Under the pieces are notes generated by a model. The model did not search any database, was not told the origin of the DNA, and saw only the letters and a program-made list of their open reading frames with translations. Below are positions 54,901 to 62,688 of a stretch of DNA of 64,000 bases, piece after piece. Source of the stretch: Bacteroidota bacterium. GTDB taxonomy: Bacteria > Bacteroidota > Bacteroidia > UKL13-3. The number at the start of each line of letters is the position of its first letter. The stretch's first letter is position 1. The DNA is taken from positions 62,001-126,000 of the forward strand of contig JAIYCU010000019.1 of NCBI GenBank assembly GCA_027487835.1. Reading direction: 5' to 3'. Made by a program: the position numbers and the translations under genes.

Positions 54901-55383
54901 CTGATGGGTGGCAATGGCAGAATTACTTGGAAGCTTACTTTGTCCAATTGCAAAACTTGAATCGTATAAGGTGCTGTCTATAGTTATTCTTTTTTGGGTG
55001 TATTGTGTGTAGTCATATACAGGTTTACTGGTGTAATTAAAGGTAGAACCAGTAAAATTTGAAATGACATATTTAGGTTGTAGAGTTGAAACTTCTTCTA
55101 CTTTATTAGAATCTACCACATAGGTATTGCAAGAATAATCCCACTCCCCACAACCTAAATTTCTATCTGTACTATTAGATACAAGTCCGTTTTTGCAACG
55201 CATATTATAGGCCATGATAATGCGTTCATAGCTTAAGTTATTATTTGGAAAATACGCTACAGTATCTCTGGTATTGCTACCATAATGAAAGGTTTTTACT
55301 TTAATTGTATCTCCTGGATTTTGCGCGTTTGTGATAGTGCTAAGGCAAAATATCATCAAAAATAACAGCCCGATTTGTTTCAT
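51904..55383 (-). CDS. PNGase F-related exported protein with LamG insertion and T9SS sorting domain
   Basis: A 1,159-residue protein with signal peptide (cleavage near TNAQ). An N-terminal region has RCKNG and LGCGEWDYSCN (about 60-90). A LamG/concanavalin-like domain follows (about 295-445; ISISFWAFGN, GGRWNHWVFVKN, KVFLNGSLW, GRISELLIWNKAL). Then come two peptide-N-glycosidase F-type jelly-roll domains (about 590-850), with KTWYFDVSDFAPIL, TITGHGAEGEFEANGG, and NPVFPQGGTWVYDRQGWCPG. The C-terminus is a T9SS type A domain (VMYPNPAKDKV, LLGQTCL, PGVYLVKI). PNGase F cleaves N-glycans from glycoproteins; a secreted deglycosidase is the best guess, though catalytic residues were not aligned in detail. 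It is a single-gene unit. Confidence 0.85.
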   Translation of the reverse strand: MKQIGLLFLMIFCLSTITNAQNPGDTIKVKTFHYGSNTRDTVAYFPNNNLSYERIIMAYNMRCKNGLVSNSTDRNLGCGEWDYSCNTYVVDSNKVEEVSTLQPKYVISNFTGSTFNYTSKPVYDYTQYTQKRITIDSTLYDSSFAIGQSKLPSNSAIATHQHSGKSQFIYKASELAAAGLSAGPIHSLQLDILNNGAKASFLKVKIKHTSKNDFQTISAEQGNYTEVFFSSHQFSFGLNRLNFHTPFVWNGTQNIVVEFSFTNSVKDSVLQLASSATDGISGITALNNYALDLSNNGHVRLDTTDFSKIKNEISISFWAFGNAAQMPISTSILYGYDKNLNNRQLNIHLPFSNANVYFDCGFVGGYDRIEKAASLTEMGGRWNHWVFVKNASTGTMKVFLNGSLWMSGTAKTKAINLVNLILGKDQNLANNYKGRISELLIWNKALPDSQITNITSGIIGYLAPFSSDIVAYYPMGEASGNSLTEVIHNNTAAGENLRWSYERGEQITFGFSQVDLRPNIVFNRASLISNVQNIVLRDSILRKTNVVEVYSITSKQGQYPISNDQVNLVSTQSNWYHAKHSFVYNGDSASLPIIDSIAVTAEGSLTLSNLTFFRRFPWYNEIMSFVTPYGIGLNLGATGKTWYFDVSDFAPILKGNKRILMTLGGQTQEQNDIEFWFIVGTPPKNVLSFEQIWQGTNRTGQASLTAINNNSRFAAIKVPTLATGKEFKIRSTITGHGAEGEFEANGGQVTHQLNLNGGANEYAWIISEECAFNPVFPQGGTWVYDRQGWCPGQKSLTKEFNVSTHITAGDSLLVDYNASTPPNPSGSYNYHAAHQLVSYGDFNFKREVRLIDILNPNNAVLFGRQNPICSQPKIIVQNGGSEPITALSLEYGVNNGTRQTFTWKGNIASLAYDTLVLPTYDVLWNSGIAGSTNNSFSVKINSVNGNTGDENLLNNETVSKFNLPEIAPSVFTLEFRTNNNPAENNYKLYDDKGNLVDQQSFTQANFTFTKGYNLGGCFKLVVEDKGQDGVQWWANTAQGTGFVRLKRANGQIFKTFQPDFGGGFEYSFTTNWALNTAEKTIKDEWVMYPNPAKDKVTIVGQHLNGASLTVLNLLGQTCLQETIDAKETYTLKTQGLTPGVYLVKISKENEISTQKLIVE

Positions 55384-55445
55384 CTTTTTTCAAATGTATC
55401 TCTGCAATATATTTATTTTTGATTATTTGCCAAGGTCAAAATGCA

Positions 55446-57128
55446 CTACAAACCAAATACTACCTTGTCTTTTGGATACCTTATCTCGTAAGTGAAAGTT
55501 ACTTTTTTAGTCTCTTTTGAGTTTACTTTTAGTCGCCAAGTTAGCTTCCCCTCCACCTCTTCTAATTGTGCGCCATTTCCTTCTACTAGGGTTACTTTTA
55601 TCTCGCTACCACCTTGCACTACTGGGATTTGGTCTTCCAAGCTTATGGTTACTCCCACAGACTTTGTGTTTCTTACTAGAAGTTCTATGGTTCTGCTTTC
55701 TACTTTGTCTGTTTCTAAGATTTTGCTTCTCGACTTTTCTTTGATTTTTCTGCGTTGAATCACTAAGCTTTTATCTCGACCAAGGTTAAAGGCCAAGGTA
55801 TCGGTTTCAGATTGCGGATTGATAAAGGTTTCTCCAATATAGCCATTGTCAAAATAGATGCGCGCATTGCCAGGCAATAAATTTAAGGATTCCCAACCGC
55901 TAACATCGGCCATTAAAAAGGCATCACTGCTTAGTTTTGGAACGGCTGCAAAAGACAAATCCATGCCAATGCTTTCCTGCTTAATCATTACTTTATGCGG
56001 TTTGGTGCCACTTAAGATTTCGTACTTAAGTTTGATGTCGTATTCGGTTCTAATTAAATTTTCACTGATATTAATATATTCTTCTATGGCTTTACTTTCT
56101 GCATAGGCAGATCCATTATCATCTTGGTCTGACAAGTCTTCTTTTAAATTTTTACTTTTTGCACTCACTTTGGCTGGGGCAAGTATTCTAAGTTGCGCAT
56201 TGCTCATTTGTTGTTGCTTTCTCATTTGTACAAATTGCTGTAAACTAATATACCAAGGGGTTAATACGGGCTTAATGTTTTGCTCCATTGGATTGCTGCT
56301 GCTTAAGGTAAGTAAGGTTTGATTCCAATTTATTTCACTTTGCTGCGAAACCAAAGCAAAATATTTTACCATCATTTTGTTATCGCTTGGGTTGGCATGC
56401 AATTCATATACGGGTTGCCACGAGGCGCTTGGAATAAAGTAATTAAAATTTATCACGGCTGTGCCTGGGCTTTCGGCATACATGCTTACCACCACTTGAT
56501 GAATGGGGGCTGCTTGGTCGTTTTCTTGGTAAACACCCGATTCAATTAGCTGCAATTGTTTGAGCCTTTCATTTAATTGCTGCATATGTTTGTCAATTTT
56601 GCTTCTGCGTTTTTCTAAAATAAGGCTTTGGTCGTATATTGAATTCAAGCGCGTATGGGTAAAATCCATGGCATTTACTAGCAGGGGCAAAGAATCTTTG
56701 GTTGATTCTCCCTTGATGAGTTTGAAGTTTAGGAGCATTTTTTTCTCTGTTTCCAACACGTAATTTTTGTTGTGTATTTCTTGTAAATCGAATTGAAACA
56801 GCTCAATAGAATCTTGAATGCGTGCAATTTCTTTGGTATAGGTACGCACCACGGGTTTCACTTCTTTGTAATAACTGCGGTATTGAACTTCCATCACTGT
56901 GCCTCCTTTGCTAGATGCCTGCAAAGAGTTTTCGATGATGTTGGCAGAAATATTCTCAAAAATAAATTCGTTGTTGCCTGTTTGTAAATTCACTGTTTCT
57001 TGATGATACAAATGAGCGCCCTGTAAATAAACAGTTGCTTTTTGTACTTTGGAGGAGATGGGTTTGGCGGCTAAAACAAGTTGCGCAATTGAGAGTAAAA
57101 TAAGGCTGAAAAATAATTTAGGATGCAT
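55446..57128 (-). CDS. Mucoidy inhibitor MuiA family protein (DUF4139)
   Basis: A 560-residue exported protein with signal peptide (cleavage near VLAA). The N-terminal DUF4140-type domain starts ISSKVQKATVYLQGAHLYHQ. A long coiled coil follows (about 90-200), then the C-terminal DUF4139 beta-rich domain (about 210-560; ASWQPVYELHANPS, LFQ-like strands, ending KVTFTYEIRYPKDKVV). The family is named for an effect on mucoidy but its biochemical role is unknown. It is divergent from the ECF sigma factor gene, with about 80 bp between starts. Confidence 0.88.
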   Translation of the reverse strand: MHPKLFFSLILLSIAQLVLAAKPISSKVQKATVYLQGAHLYHQETVNLQTGNNEFIFENISANIIENSLQASSKGGTVMEVQYRSYYKEVKPVVRTYTKEIARIQDSIELFQFDLQEIHNKNYVLETEKKMLLNFKLIKGESTKDSLPLLVNAMDFTHTRLNSIYDQSLILEKRRSKIDKHMQQLNERLKQLQLIESGVYQENDQAAPIHQVVVSMYAESPGTAVINFNYFIPSASWQPVYELHANPSDNKMMVKYFALVSQQSEINWNQTLLTLSSSNPMEQNIKPVLTPWYISLQQFVQMRKQQQMSNAQLRILAPAKVSAKSKNLKEDLSDQDDNGSAYAESKAIEEYINISENLIRTEYDIKLKYEILSGTKPHKVMIKQESIGMDLSFAAVPKLSSDAFLMADVSGWESLNLLPGNARIYFDNGYIGETFINPQSETDTLAFNLGRDKSLVIQRRKIKEKSRSKILETDKVESRTIELLVRNTKSVGVTISLEDQIPVVQGGSEIKVTLVEGNGAQLEEVEGKLTWRLKVNSKETKKVTFTYEIRYPKDKVVFGL

Positions 57129-57211
57129 ACGTTTTTTAATTTGTTACCCCTTTGATGCATGGAATTTTTGTTTTCCATAAAAAGCCTCGGAATTTTTTTC
57201 ATATTTGTTAC

Positions 57212-57832
57212 GTGACCCATCCTTGGCAAAGCGAAGCAGACGAAGAATTAGTAAAACATTACGCAAGTACTGGCAATAAGCAAGTGTTAGGCATTTTGTT
57301 TAAACGCCATTCACTTTTGTGCTTTACAGTTTGCATGAAATACCTAAAAGATGAAATGGCGGCCGAAGACGCCGTGATGCAAGTGTTTGAAAAATTAATG
57401 ACAGACTTGCGCAAACATGAGGTGCAGAATTTTAGGAGTTGGCTGCATAGCGTATGCAGAAATTATTGCTTAATGGAACTTAGAAAGCCTCAGCTTTTTG
57501 CCGCCTTGCAAACTAATACCGAAGAAAGTGAAGATAGATTTGTGGAATCTTCCTCTTTGGTGCATCCAATAGACGATAAACACCAATTGGAAGAGAAACT
57601 ACAAACCATGGAGCAGGTATTAAATGAGCTAAATGCCGCGCAGGCCAATTGCTTGCGATTGTTTTATTTGGAAGGTAAAAGCTATGAAGATATTAGTAAG
57701 CAACTAAGTTTAACACTTAACGAAGTGAAAAGTCATATTCAAAATGGTAAACGGAATTTGAAAATTGGAATGGCACGAAAAGGCATCACCTATGCCTCAA
57801 TATTATTTTTATGGATTCAACAAAGTGCATAA
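57212..57832 (+). CDS. ECF-type RNA polymerase sigma factor
   Basis: A sigma-70 family factor with region 2 (DEELVKHYASTGNKQVLGILFKR, CMKYLKDEMAAEDAVMQVFEKL) and region 4 (ANCLRLFYLEGKSYEDISKQLSLTLNEVKSHIQNGKRNL). The most likely start is the GTG at 57212, nine residues before the conserved helix (206 residues). An in-frame ATG at 57155 would add 19 unconserved-looking residues. The next gene, an anti-sigma candidate, overlaps its 3' end by 22 bp, so translation is probably coupled. Region 2.2 looks intact; target promoters are unknown. Confidence 0.88.
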   Translation: MTHPWQSEADEELVKHYASTGNKQVLGILFKRHSLLCFTVCMKYLKDEMAAEDAVMQVFEKLMTDLRKHEVQNFRSWLHSVCRNYCLMELRKPQLFAALQTNTEESEDRFVESSSLVHPIDDKHQLEEKLQTMEQVLNELNAAQANCLRLFYLEGKSYEDISKQLSLTLNEVKSHIQNGKRNLKIGMARKGITYASILFLWIQQSA

Positions 57833-58809
57833 ATAATACCCAGTGGGAGACTTATAGCCAAGGCAAGCTTAATAGTAAGGAGCTCGCACAAATGACTGTA
57901 CATACTGCAGATTGTGAAATTTGTGCAGACATTAAAGATGGAATTGATAGCATGCAAAAGCCTTCAGAATTAGTAAAACATGTTCAATCTATTGATAAGA
58001 AAATAGCAAAGAAAACTAAAAAGTCTTTTGCAAAAGTAATTGCCATTTCAGCTTTTGTTGCCGTTGCCGCCAGTTTGCTCATTTTTGGCAATGGTTTTTT
58101 ACTTATGCAAGAGGAGGATGCTGAGATGCAGCCTATTTTATCCGAAAAAGTTGAGCGAAAGATTGATTCGGTTCAAACCGAAACCAAAAAGATATTGGCT
58201 TTAGAAAGCCCGACTAGAAAAGCCAAGAAAGCTATCAAACCATATACTCCAGCTCCAGCAGTATCTATTGAAGATTTACCAGCTGCCAATTCTGAAATGT
58301 CTGCCCAAACAGAGGATAAACCTGCGCAGATTGAAAGTTTAAGTCCGCTTTCAGAAGATGATAATTCTGCAGAAGTTGATTTAGTTAAGGCATTGCCCAT
58401 GCAAACAAAAGAAGAAGTAAAATTACAAAACAGGGACATTCAAAAGGTAACCCCTAGCAGCAAAAAGCAAAAATCGCGTGCAGCAGGACCACAAATCTCA
58501 AACAGTAATAATAATACTTATTCAGCCTTAGAGGCTCTAAGCACCTATTCTCAAGATTCTGTTCGCATTGCCCTTGCCAAACAATTGTTAGCTGCAGAGG
58601 CTTATCAAAATGGGCTTAATGCGTTAATTCGCCTAAGAAATGATTCTAATTCTGTGTTCTACCCAGAGGCGCTTTATATAAGCGCACAGTTATATATCGG
58701 GTTGAACCAAGCAAATTTTGCCGTGGGTTTGTTGCAGGAAATTTTAAAAACAGAAAACAGCTTTAATCAAAAGGCAAAATTATTGTTAGAGACCCTTAAA
58801 AAGGATTAA
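57811..58809 (+). CDS. Anti-sigma factor with zinc-binding HX3CX2C motif and membrane segment
   Basis: A 332-residue protein overlapping the sigma gene by 22 bp. The N-terminal domain has HTADCEIC, the HX3CX2C zinc-site pattern of ZAS anti-sigma factors, preceded by GKLNSKELAQM. A single membrane segment follows (about 74-95; VIAISAFVAVAASLLIFG). The periplasmic part is a Pro/Ala/Glu/Ser-rich linker and a C-terminal helical region (about 240-330; ALSTYSQDSVRIALAKQLLAA, LIRLRNDS, ALYISAQLYIGLNQANFAVGLLQEIL) resembling TPR repeats. It should hold the ECF factor at the membrane. The last four bases overlap the convergent biotin carrier gene. Confidence 0.82.
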   Translation: MDSTKCINNTQWETYSQGKLNSKELAQMTVHTADCEICADIKDGIDSMQKPSELVKHVQSIDKKIAKKTKKSFAKVIAISAFVAVAASLLIFGNGFLLMQEEDAEMQPILSEKVERKIDSVQTETKKILALESPTRKAKKAIKPYTPAPAVSIEDLPAANSEMSAQTEDKPAQIESLSPLSEDDNSAEVDLVKALPMQTKEEVKLQNRDIQKVTPSSKKQKSRAAGPQISNSNNNTYSALEALSTYSQDSVRIALAKQLLAAEAYQNGLNALIRLRNDSNSVFYPEALYISAQLYIGLNQANFAVGLLQEILKTENSFNQKAKLLLETLKKD

Positions 58810-59303
58810 GCCAATTCTACCAAAACTGTATTTTTTTCAACAGCTTGTTTTTCGCTTACGCAGATTTTCTTAATAACACCTTCTCCGTCCGCTTTAATTA
58901 CGTTTTCCATTTTCATGGCCTCTAGCACCAAAATAGCATCGCCTTTTTTAACTGTGTCGCCTTCTTTCGCCATAATTCTTAAAACCAAACCAGGCATAGG
59001 TGCTTTTACAATATTTGCTTTGGTGCTTAGCATTTTATCCATGCCTAGTTCACTCAATAAATTATCGTATTTATCTTTAATGCTTACTTCTTGTTTAACC
59101 CCATTTACCATGATAATCATGGTTTTTTGATTTTCAGATTTTTCAATCAATTCAATGGTTAAGCTTTGGTTGTTAAGGAGGATATGATACTTATTGGGAC
59201 CTAGCTTTATGGAGTCTGCATTTACGGCTTTACCATCTAAAATGGCCTCGCCACTATGTAAATTGTATTGAAATTGCTGGTTGTTAACTTTTATATTTAA
59301 CAT
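58806..59303 (-). CDS. Biotin carboxyl carrier protein domain (acyl-CoA carboxylase subunit)
   Basis: A 165-residue protein with a biotinyl/lipoyl domain at its C-terminus. The biotinylated residue is Lys131 in LEAMKMEN, and the fold is closed by VEKNTVLVELA. APMPGLVLRIMAKEGDTVKKGD precedes it. The N-terminal 90 residues are a beta-rich region that probably docks with a carboxylase subunit. It serves as the mobile carrier for acetyl- or propionyl-CoA carboxylase; the partner genes are not in this window. Its start codon overlaps an ATG of the divergent M1 peptidase frame. Confidence 0.9.
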   Translation of the reverse strand: MLNIKVNNQQFQYNLHSGEAILDGKAVNADSIKLGPNKYHILLNNQSLTIELIEKSENQKTMIIMVNGVKQEVSIKDKYDNLLSELGMDKMLSTKANIVKAPMPGLVLRIMAKEGDTVKKGDAILVLEAMKMENVIKADGEGVIKKICVSEKQAVEKNTVLVELA

Positions 59304-59328
59304 GATTGGCGTTTATTGCGTGTTTAAA

Positions 59329-61854
59329 ATGCGTATGAGGTTATACTTGAGTTTGGCTTTGGCAATATTTTTTGCCTTAAGCGCTTGCAAAATAAATAAA
59401 AACGGTTCCAATAAACAGCCCGAAAAATATTTTTTAGAAGATGTTGTGGTTAAACCTGCTAAAACGCTGCCTGTGGCCGAGCTGCAAACCATGCGCACGC
59501 AGGTTTCTGATTTATTACATTCCCGACTAGAAGTTGCTTTTGACTATCAAAGACAATGGGTTTTGGGTAAAGCTTTGCTAAGTTTTGAACCGTATCATGC
59601 CTTGCCCGATAGCCTTCATTTAGATGCCAAGGGCTTTGAAATCAATAGGGTAGGGGTTTTGCAAGGCAAAGATACCTTGCCTGTAAACTATCGGTATGAT
59701 GGTAAACAATTGCATTTGCCCTATGGCAAAAACAACAAGCTGATTGTATTTATAGATTATACAGCTAAACCCAATGAAATTGAAAAAGAAGGGGGAAATG
59801 CCATTACAGATTCTCGCGGTTTGTATTTTATCAATCCATTGGGAACGGATCCGAATAAGCCTCGTCAAATATGGACACAAGGTGAAACAGAATACAATTC
59901 TTGCTGGTTCCCAACCATTGATGCGCCCAACGAAAAGCATACACAAGACATTTACATTACAGTAGACAGTGGCGAAGTAAGTCTTAGCAATGGACTCCTG
60001 CTCACTGTTCAAAAATTGCCTAGTGGCAGGCATATCGACCATTGGCAGCAGTTAAAGCCGCATGCACCTTATTTAACCATGCTGGCCATTGGAAATTTTG
60101 TTATTACAAAAGATACATGGCATGGCAAGGAGGTGAGTTATTATTTAGAACCTGCCTATGCCCCTTATGCCCGAGCCATTTTTGGCAAAACAAGTGAAAT
60201 GTTAGATATTTTCTCTCGCCTTACTGGTGTGGAATATCCTTGGGATAAGTTTAGCCAGATTGTTTGCAGGGACTTTGTGAGCGGTGCCATGGAAAATACC
60301 AGTGCGGTACTTCATGGTGAATTTGTGCAACAAGATAAGAGAGGATTACTCGACAATCCTCAGGAAGACATCATAGCGCATGAGTTGTTTCACCATTGGT
60401 TTGGCGATTTGGTAACCAGCAGAAGTTGGGGACATTTGCCCTTAAACGAAAGTTTTGCAACCTATGGCGAATACCTTTACCATGAAGCTGCCCTTGGAAA
60501 AGAAGAAGCAGATAGGGCCTTCGCTTGGAATTTAGAAGGCTATTTGCGTCAGAAAAGTAAACATCAAGTTTCCCCCATACGCACATATTTTACACATGCA
60601 GATGATATGTTTGATGTGGTAAGTTATCAAAAGGGCTCCTGGATATTACATCATTTACGCAGTGTGATTGGCGATTCTGCTTTTTTTAAAGGAATGAAAA
60701 TTTACCTTTCAGATAATGCATATAAGGCCACTGATATTCATCACTTGCGCATGGCCATGGAAAAGGCTTCTGGCGTAGATTTAATTCCGTTTTTTGATAG
60801 GTGGTTTATGCGTAGTGGGCATCCTGAATTTCAGGTTGCTTTGACCCAAAATGCCGCAGGTAAATTAGAAGTAAGTGTTAAACAAGTTCAAGATAAAAGC
60901 CTGGGTCTTTTTGAACTTAGTTTGCCCTTTACCGTTGTTTACCAAGATGGAAGTATAGCAGAGCATAAACTTGCTGTAAAAAATGAATCACATGTTTTTA
61001 TGTTAGATAATTCATCCAGCCAAACAATTATTGCGTGGTTCACAGATGGCAAGGGAGTAGTGCCAATGAAGCTAACAGAACTTAATAAATCGGATACAGC
61101 CTGGTTGGCACAATTGATTTTTTCAAAAGATTTTCCTTCTAAAAATAAAGCCTATCAACATTTTAATAGGCCAGATTTAAGTAAGAATTTATACAGGGTT
61201 AAGGCTGCAAACTATTTAATATCGCAGTCGCAATGGTTTTACCAAAGACAAGGAGTTTCTTTAATTGGCGATACCTTATTTGAAACATTTGAGCCCCAGT
61301 TAAAGGCCTTAATAAGTCAATCTGAAAATTACGGCCTTAGTGCAATGGCTTTAGAAATATTGGTTGAAAAGTTTGGGTTTGAACCTAATCAGCAAGTGGT
61401 ATTTGATGCATTAAAATCTCCTTCTTATGAGTGTGTAAGAACCGGTATTGATTTGCTTGCAACCCATCGAAAAGATACAATTTTAACTATTTTACCCAGC
61501 TTTGAAGCGATCCCTAGCGAGAGTTTGCAACGAACCATTGCTAGCATTTATGCCGAGCAAATTAACCTTAATTATAATGCGTATTTTGCTGCTAATTTGG
61601 GGAGATTTGCCTATTCCAAGCGTTTGTTCAGAAATTTATATTTGCAATATTTGATTAAACAAAATGCAATCATTTGTAAAGAAGGAATTGATGTGTTAGC
61701 TACCTATTATAACCAAAGTTCTGATTCTGATAAAGCCAATACTTTACTAAATTTCCTAAATCAATGGAAACTAAAATCAGAGAATAAGGACTTTTTTGAA
61801 AGCATAGATTTCAAAGACTTTTATACTAAGATAGAGGCCGCCACAAAAATTTAA
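59329..61854 (+). CDS. Lipoprotein M1 family metallopeptidase (aminopeptidase N type)
   Basis: An 841-residue zinc aminopeptidase starting at the ATG at 59329. The frame extends to a TTG at 59281, with another ATG at 59302 overlapping the divergent gene's start; only the later start gives a clean lipoprotein signal (MRMRLYLSLALAIFFALSAC). The active site is complete: G319AMEN for the N-terminus of the substrate, His351-Glu-Leu-Phe-His355 and Glu374 as zinc ligands and base (HELFHHWFGDLVTSRSWGHL, then NE). A C-terminal helical or HEAT-like region follows (about 560-841). It probably trims peptides at the outer membrane or in the periplasm. Confidence 0.9.
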   Translation: MRMRLYLSLALAIFFALSACKINKNGSNKQPEKYFLEDVVVKPAKTLPVAELQTMRTQVSDLLHSRLEVAFDYQRQWVLGKALLSFEPYHALPDSLHLDAKGFEINRVGVLQGKDTLPVNYRYDGKQLHLPYGKNNKLIVFIDYTAKPNEIEKEGGNAITDSRGLYFINPLGTDPNKPRQIWTQGETEYNSCWFPTIDAPNEKHTQDIYITVDSGEVSLSNGLLLTVQKLPSGRHIDHWQQLKPHAPYLTMLAIGNFVITKDTWHGKEVSYYLEPAYAPYARAIFGKTSEMLDIFSRLTGVEYPWDKFSQIVCRDFVSGAMENTSAVLHGEFVQQDKRGLLDNPQEDIIAHELFHHWFGDLVTSRSWGHLPLNESFATYGEYLYHEAALGKEEADRAFAWNLEGYLRQKSKHQVSPIRTYFTHADDMFDVVSYQKGSWILHHLRSVIGDSAFFKGMKIYLSDNAYKATDIHHLRMAMEKASGVDLIPFFDRWFMRSGHPEFQVALTQNAAGKLEVSVKQVQDKSLGLFELSLPFTVVYQDGSIAEHKLAVKNESHVFMLDNSSSQTIIAWFTDGKGVVPMKLTELNKSDTAWLAQLIFSKDFPSKNKAYQHFNRPDLSKNLYRVKAANYLISQSQWFYQRQGVSLIGDTLFETFEPQLKALISQSENYGLSAMALEILVEKFGFEPNQQVVFDALKSPSYECVRTGIDLLATHRKDTILTILPSFEAIPSESLQRTIASIYAEQINLNYNAYFAANLGRFAYSKRLFRNLYLQYLIKQNAIICKEGIDVLATYYNQSSDSDKANTLLNFLNQWKLKSENKDFFESIDFKDFYTKIEAATKI

Positions 61855-61905
61855 TTCAATTTGTTAACCTGATATTTTATTTCAGAATTAGTAATAGAAA
61901 TTAAA

Positions 61906-62688
61906 TTAATCCAAAGTAAATGTTATTCTATCGGTAGCAAAAACTTCCCAGGTGCGTTGGTGTTGGATATAAGCAATTAGGGCAAAGTTCTCCATGTTAA
62001 ACTCAGGGTTATAAGGTATTTTAAATGAACCTTTATTACCTACCATTGGTACACAGTAAAACCCTCTTACAATATTGTGGTGGTGCATTAACTGACCAAT
62101 ATTTTCTCCGGCTGTAACCATATTGTTGATTTTCTTTTGCACAAAGGCTACCCTTAAATCGCATGAGTCAACATTACCCCAAGAACTAAATGCAAAGGTA
62201 AGACTATCCTCGCCCTCTACTGGCGCGGCACCTGTGCGTAGAAAATGTTGTGAAGGTGTATTGATTAAAGTATGCACTTTTCTGCCAATACTTGGTTTAT
62301 CATTACCAGCAAATTCTTTGTTGCCCCCATTCACAAATGCCATTGGTGTATAGGTAGAAGTTAATCCTTTTTTCTTCAAATACATTTGCTGACGCTTGGT
62401 ATAGTTAGAATCTGAGAAAGGGTCGACCCAACCTGAACGGTTCCAAATATCCACATGAAAATCAACTACGTAAACCGGAAAACCAGCACTATCGCTCATG
62501 TGGATTAATTCACCCATAAACTCATCCGCAAAAGGACAACTGCTGCAACCTTCTGATGAAAATAATTCTATTAAAACACTGGGTTGGTAAAGTGAAGGCT
62601 CTTTCTTTTCAGTAGTCTGCGCTCCTAATTTAACTAGAAGTCCTATGCCAAATACAAATACTAAAACTGTTTTTTTTATCTGAACCAT
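61906..62688 (-). CDS. DUF1223 family exported thioredoxin-like protein
   Basis: A 260-residue protein with an N-terminal signal or membrane segment (about 5-24). The DUF1223 core starts VLIELFSSEGCSSCPFADEF, with a CxxC pair at Cys48 and Cys51, and continues VDFHVDIWNRSGWVDPFSD and STYTPMAFVNG. The family has a thioredoxin-type fold, but its redox role is unproven. It is immediately downstream of the M28 peptidase: the start overlaps that gene's stop by 13 bp, so translation is probably coupled. It might help fold or mature exported proteins, which is only an inference. Confidence 0.88.
   Translation of the reverse strand: MVQIKKTVLVFVFGIGLLVKLGAQTTEKKEPSLYQPSVLIELFSSEGCSSCPFADEFMGELIHMSDSAGFPVYVVDFHVDIWNRSGWVDPFSDSNYTKRQQMYLKKKGLTSTYTPMAFVNGGNKEFAGNDKPSIGRKVHTLINTPSQHFLRTGAAPVEGEDSLTFAFSSWGNVDSCDLRVAFVQKKINNMVTAGENIGQLMHHHNIVRGFYCVPMVGNKGSFKIPYNPEFNMENFALIAYIQHQRTWEVFATDRITFTLD

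Noticed and set aside
57152-57211. Longer N-terminus of the sigma factor from TTG 57152 or ATG 57155
   Set aside because: The extra residues look unlike the family; the GTG at 57212 starts at the usual distance from region 2. The ATG cannot be fully excluded.
57811-57832. Frameshift or sequencing error at the sigma/anti-sigma overlap
   Set aside because: Both proteins are complete with sensible ends and starts, and overlapping sigma/anti-sigma genes are common.
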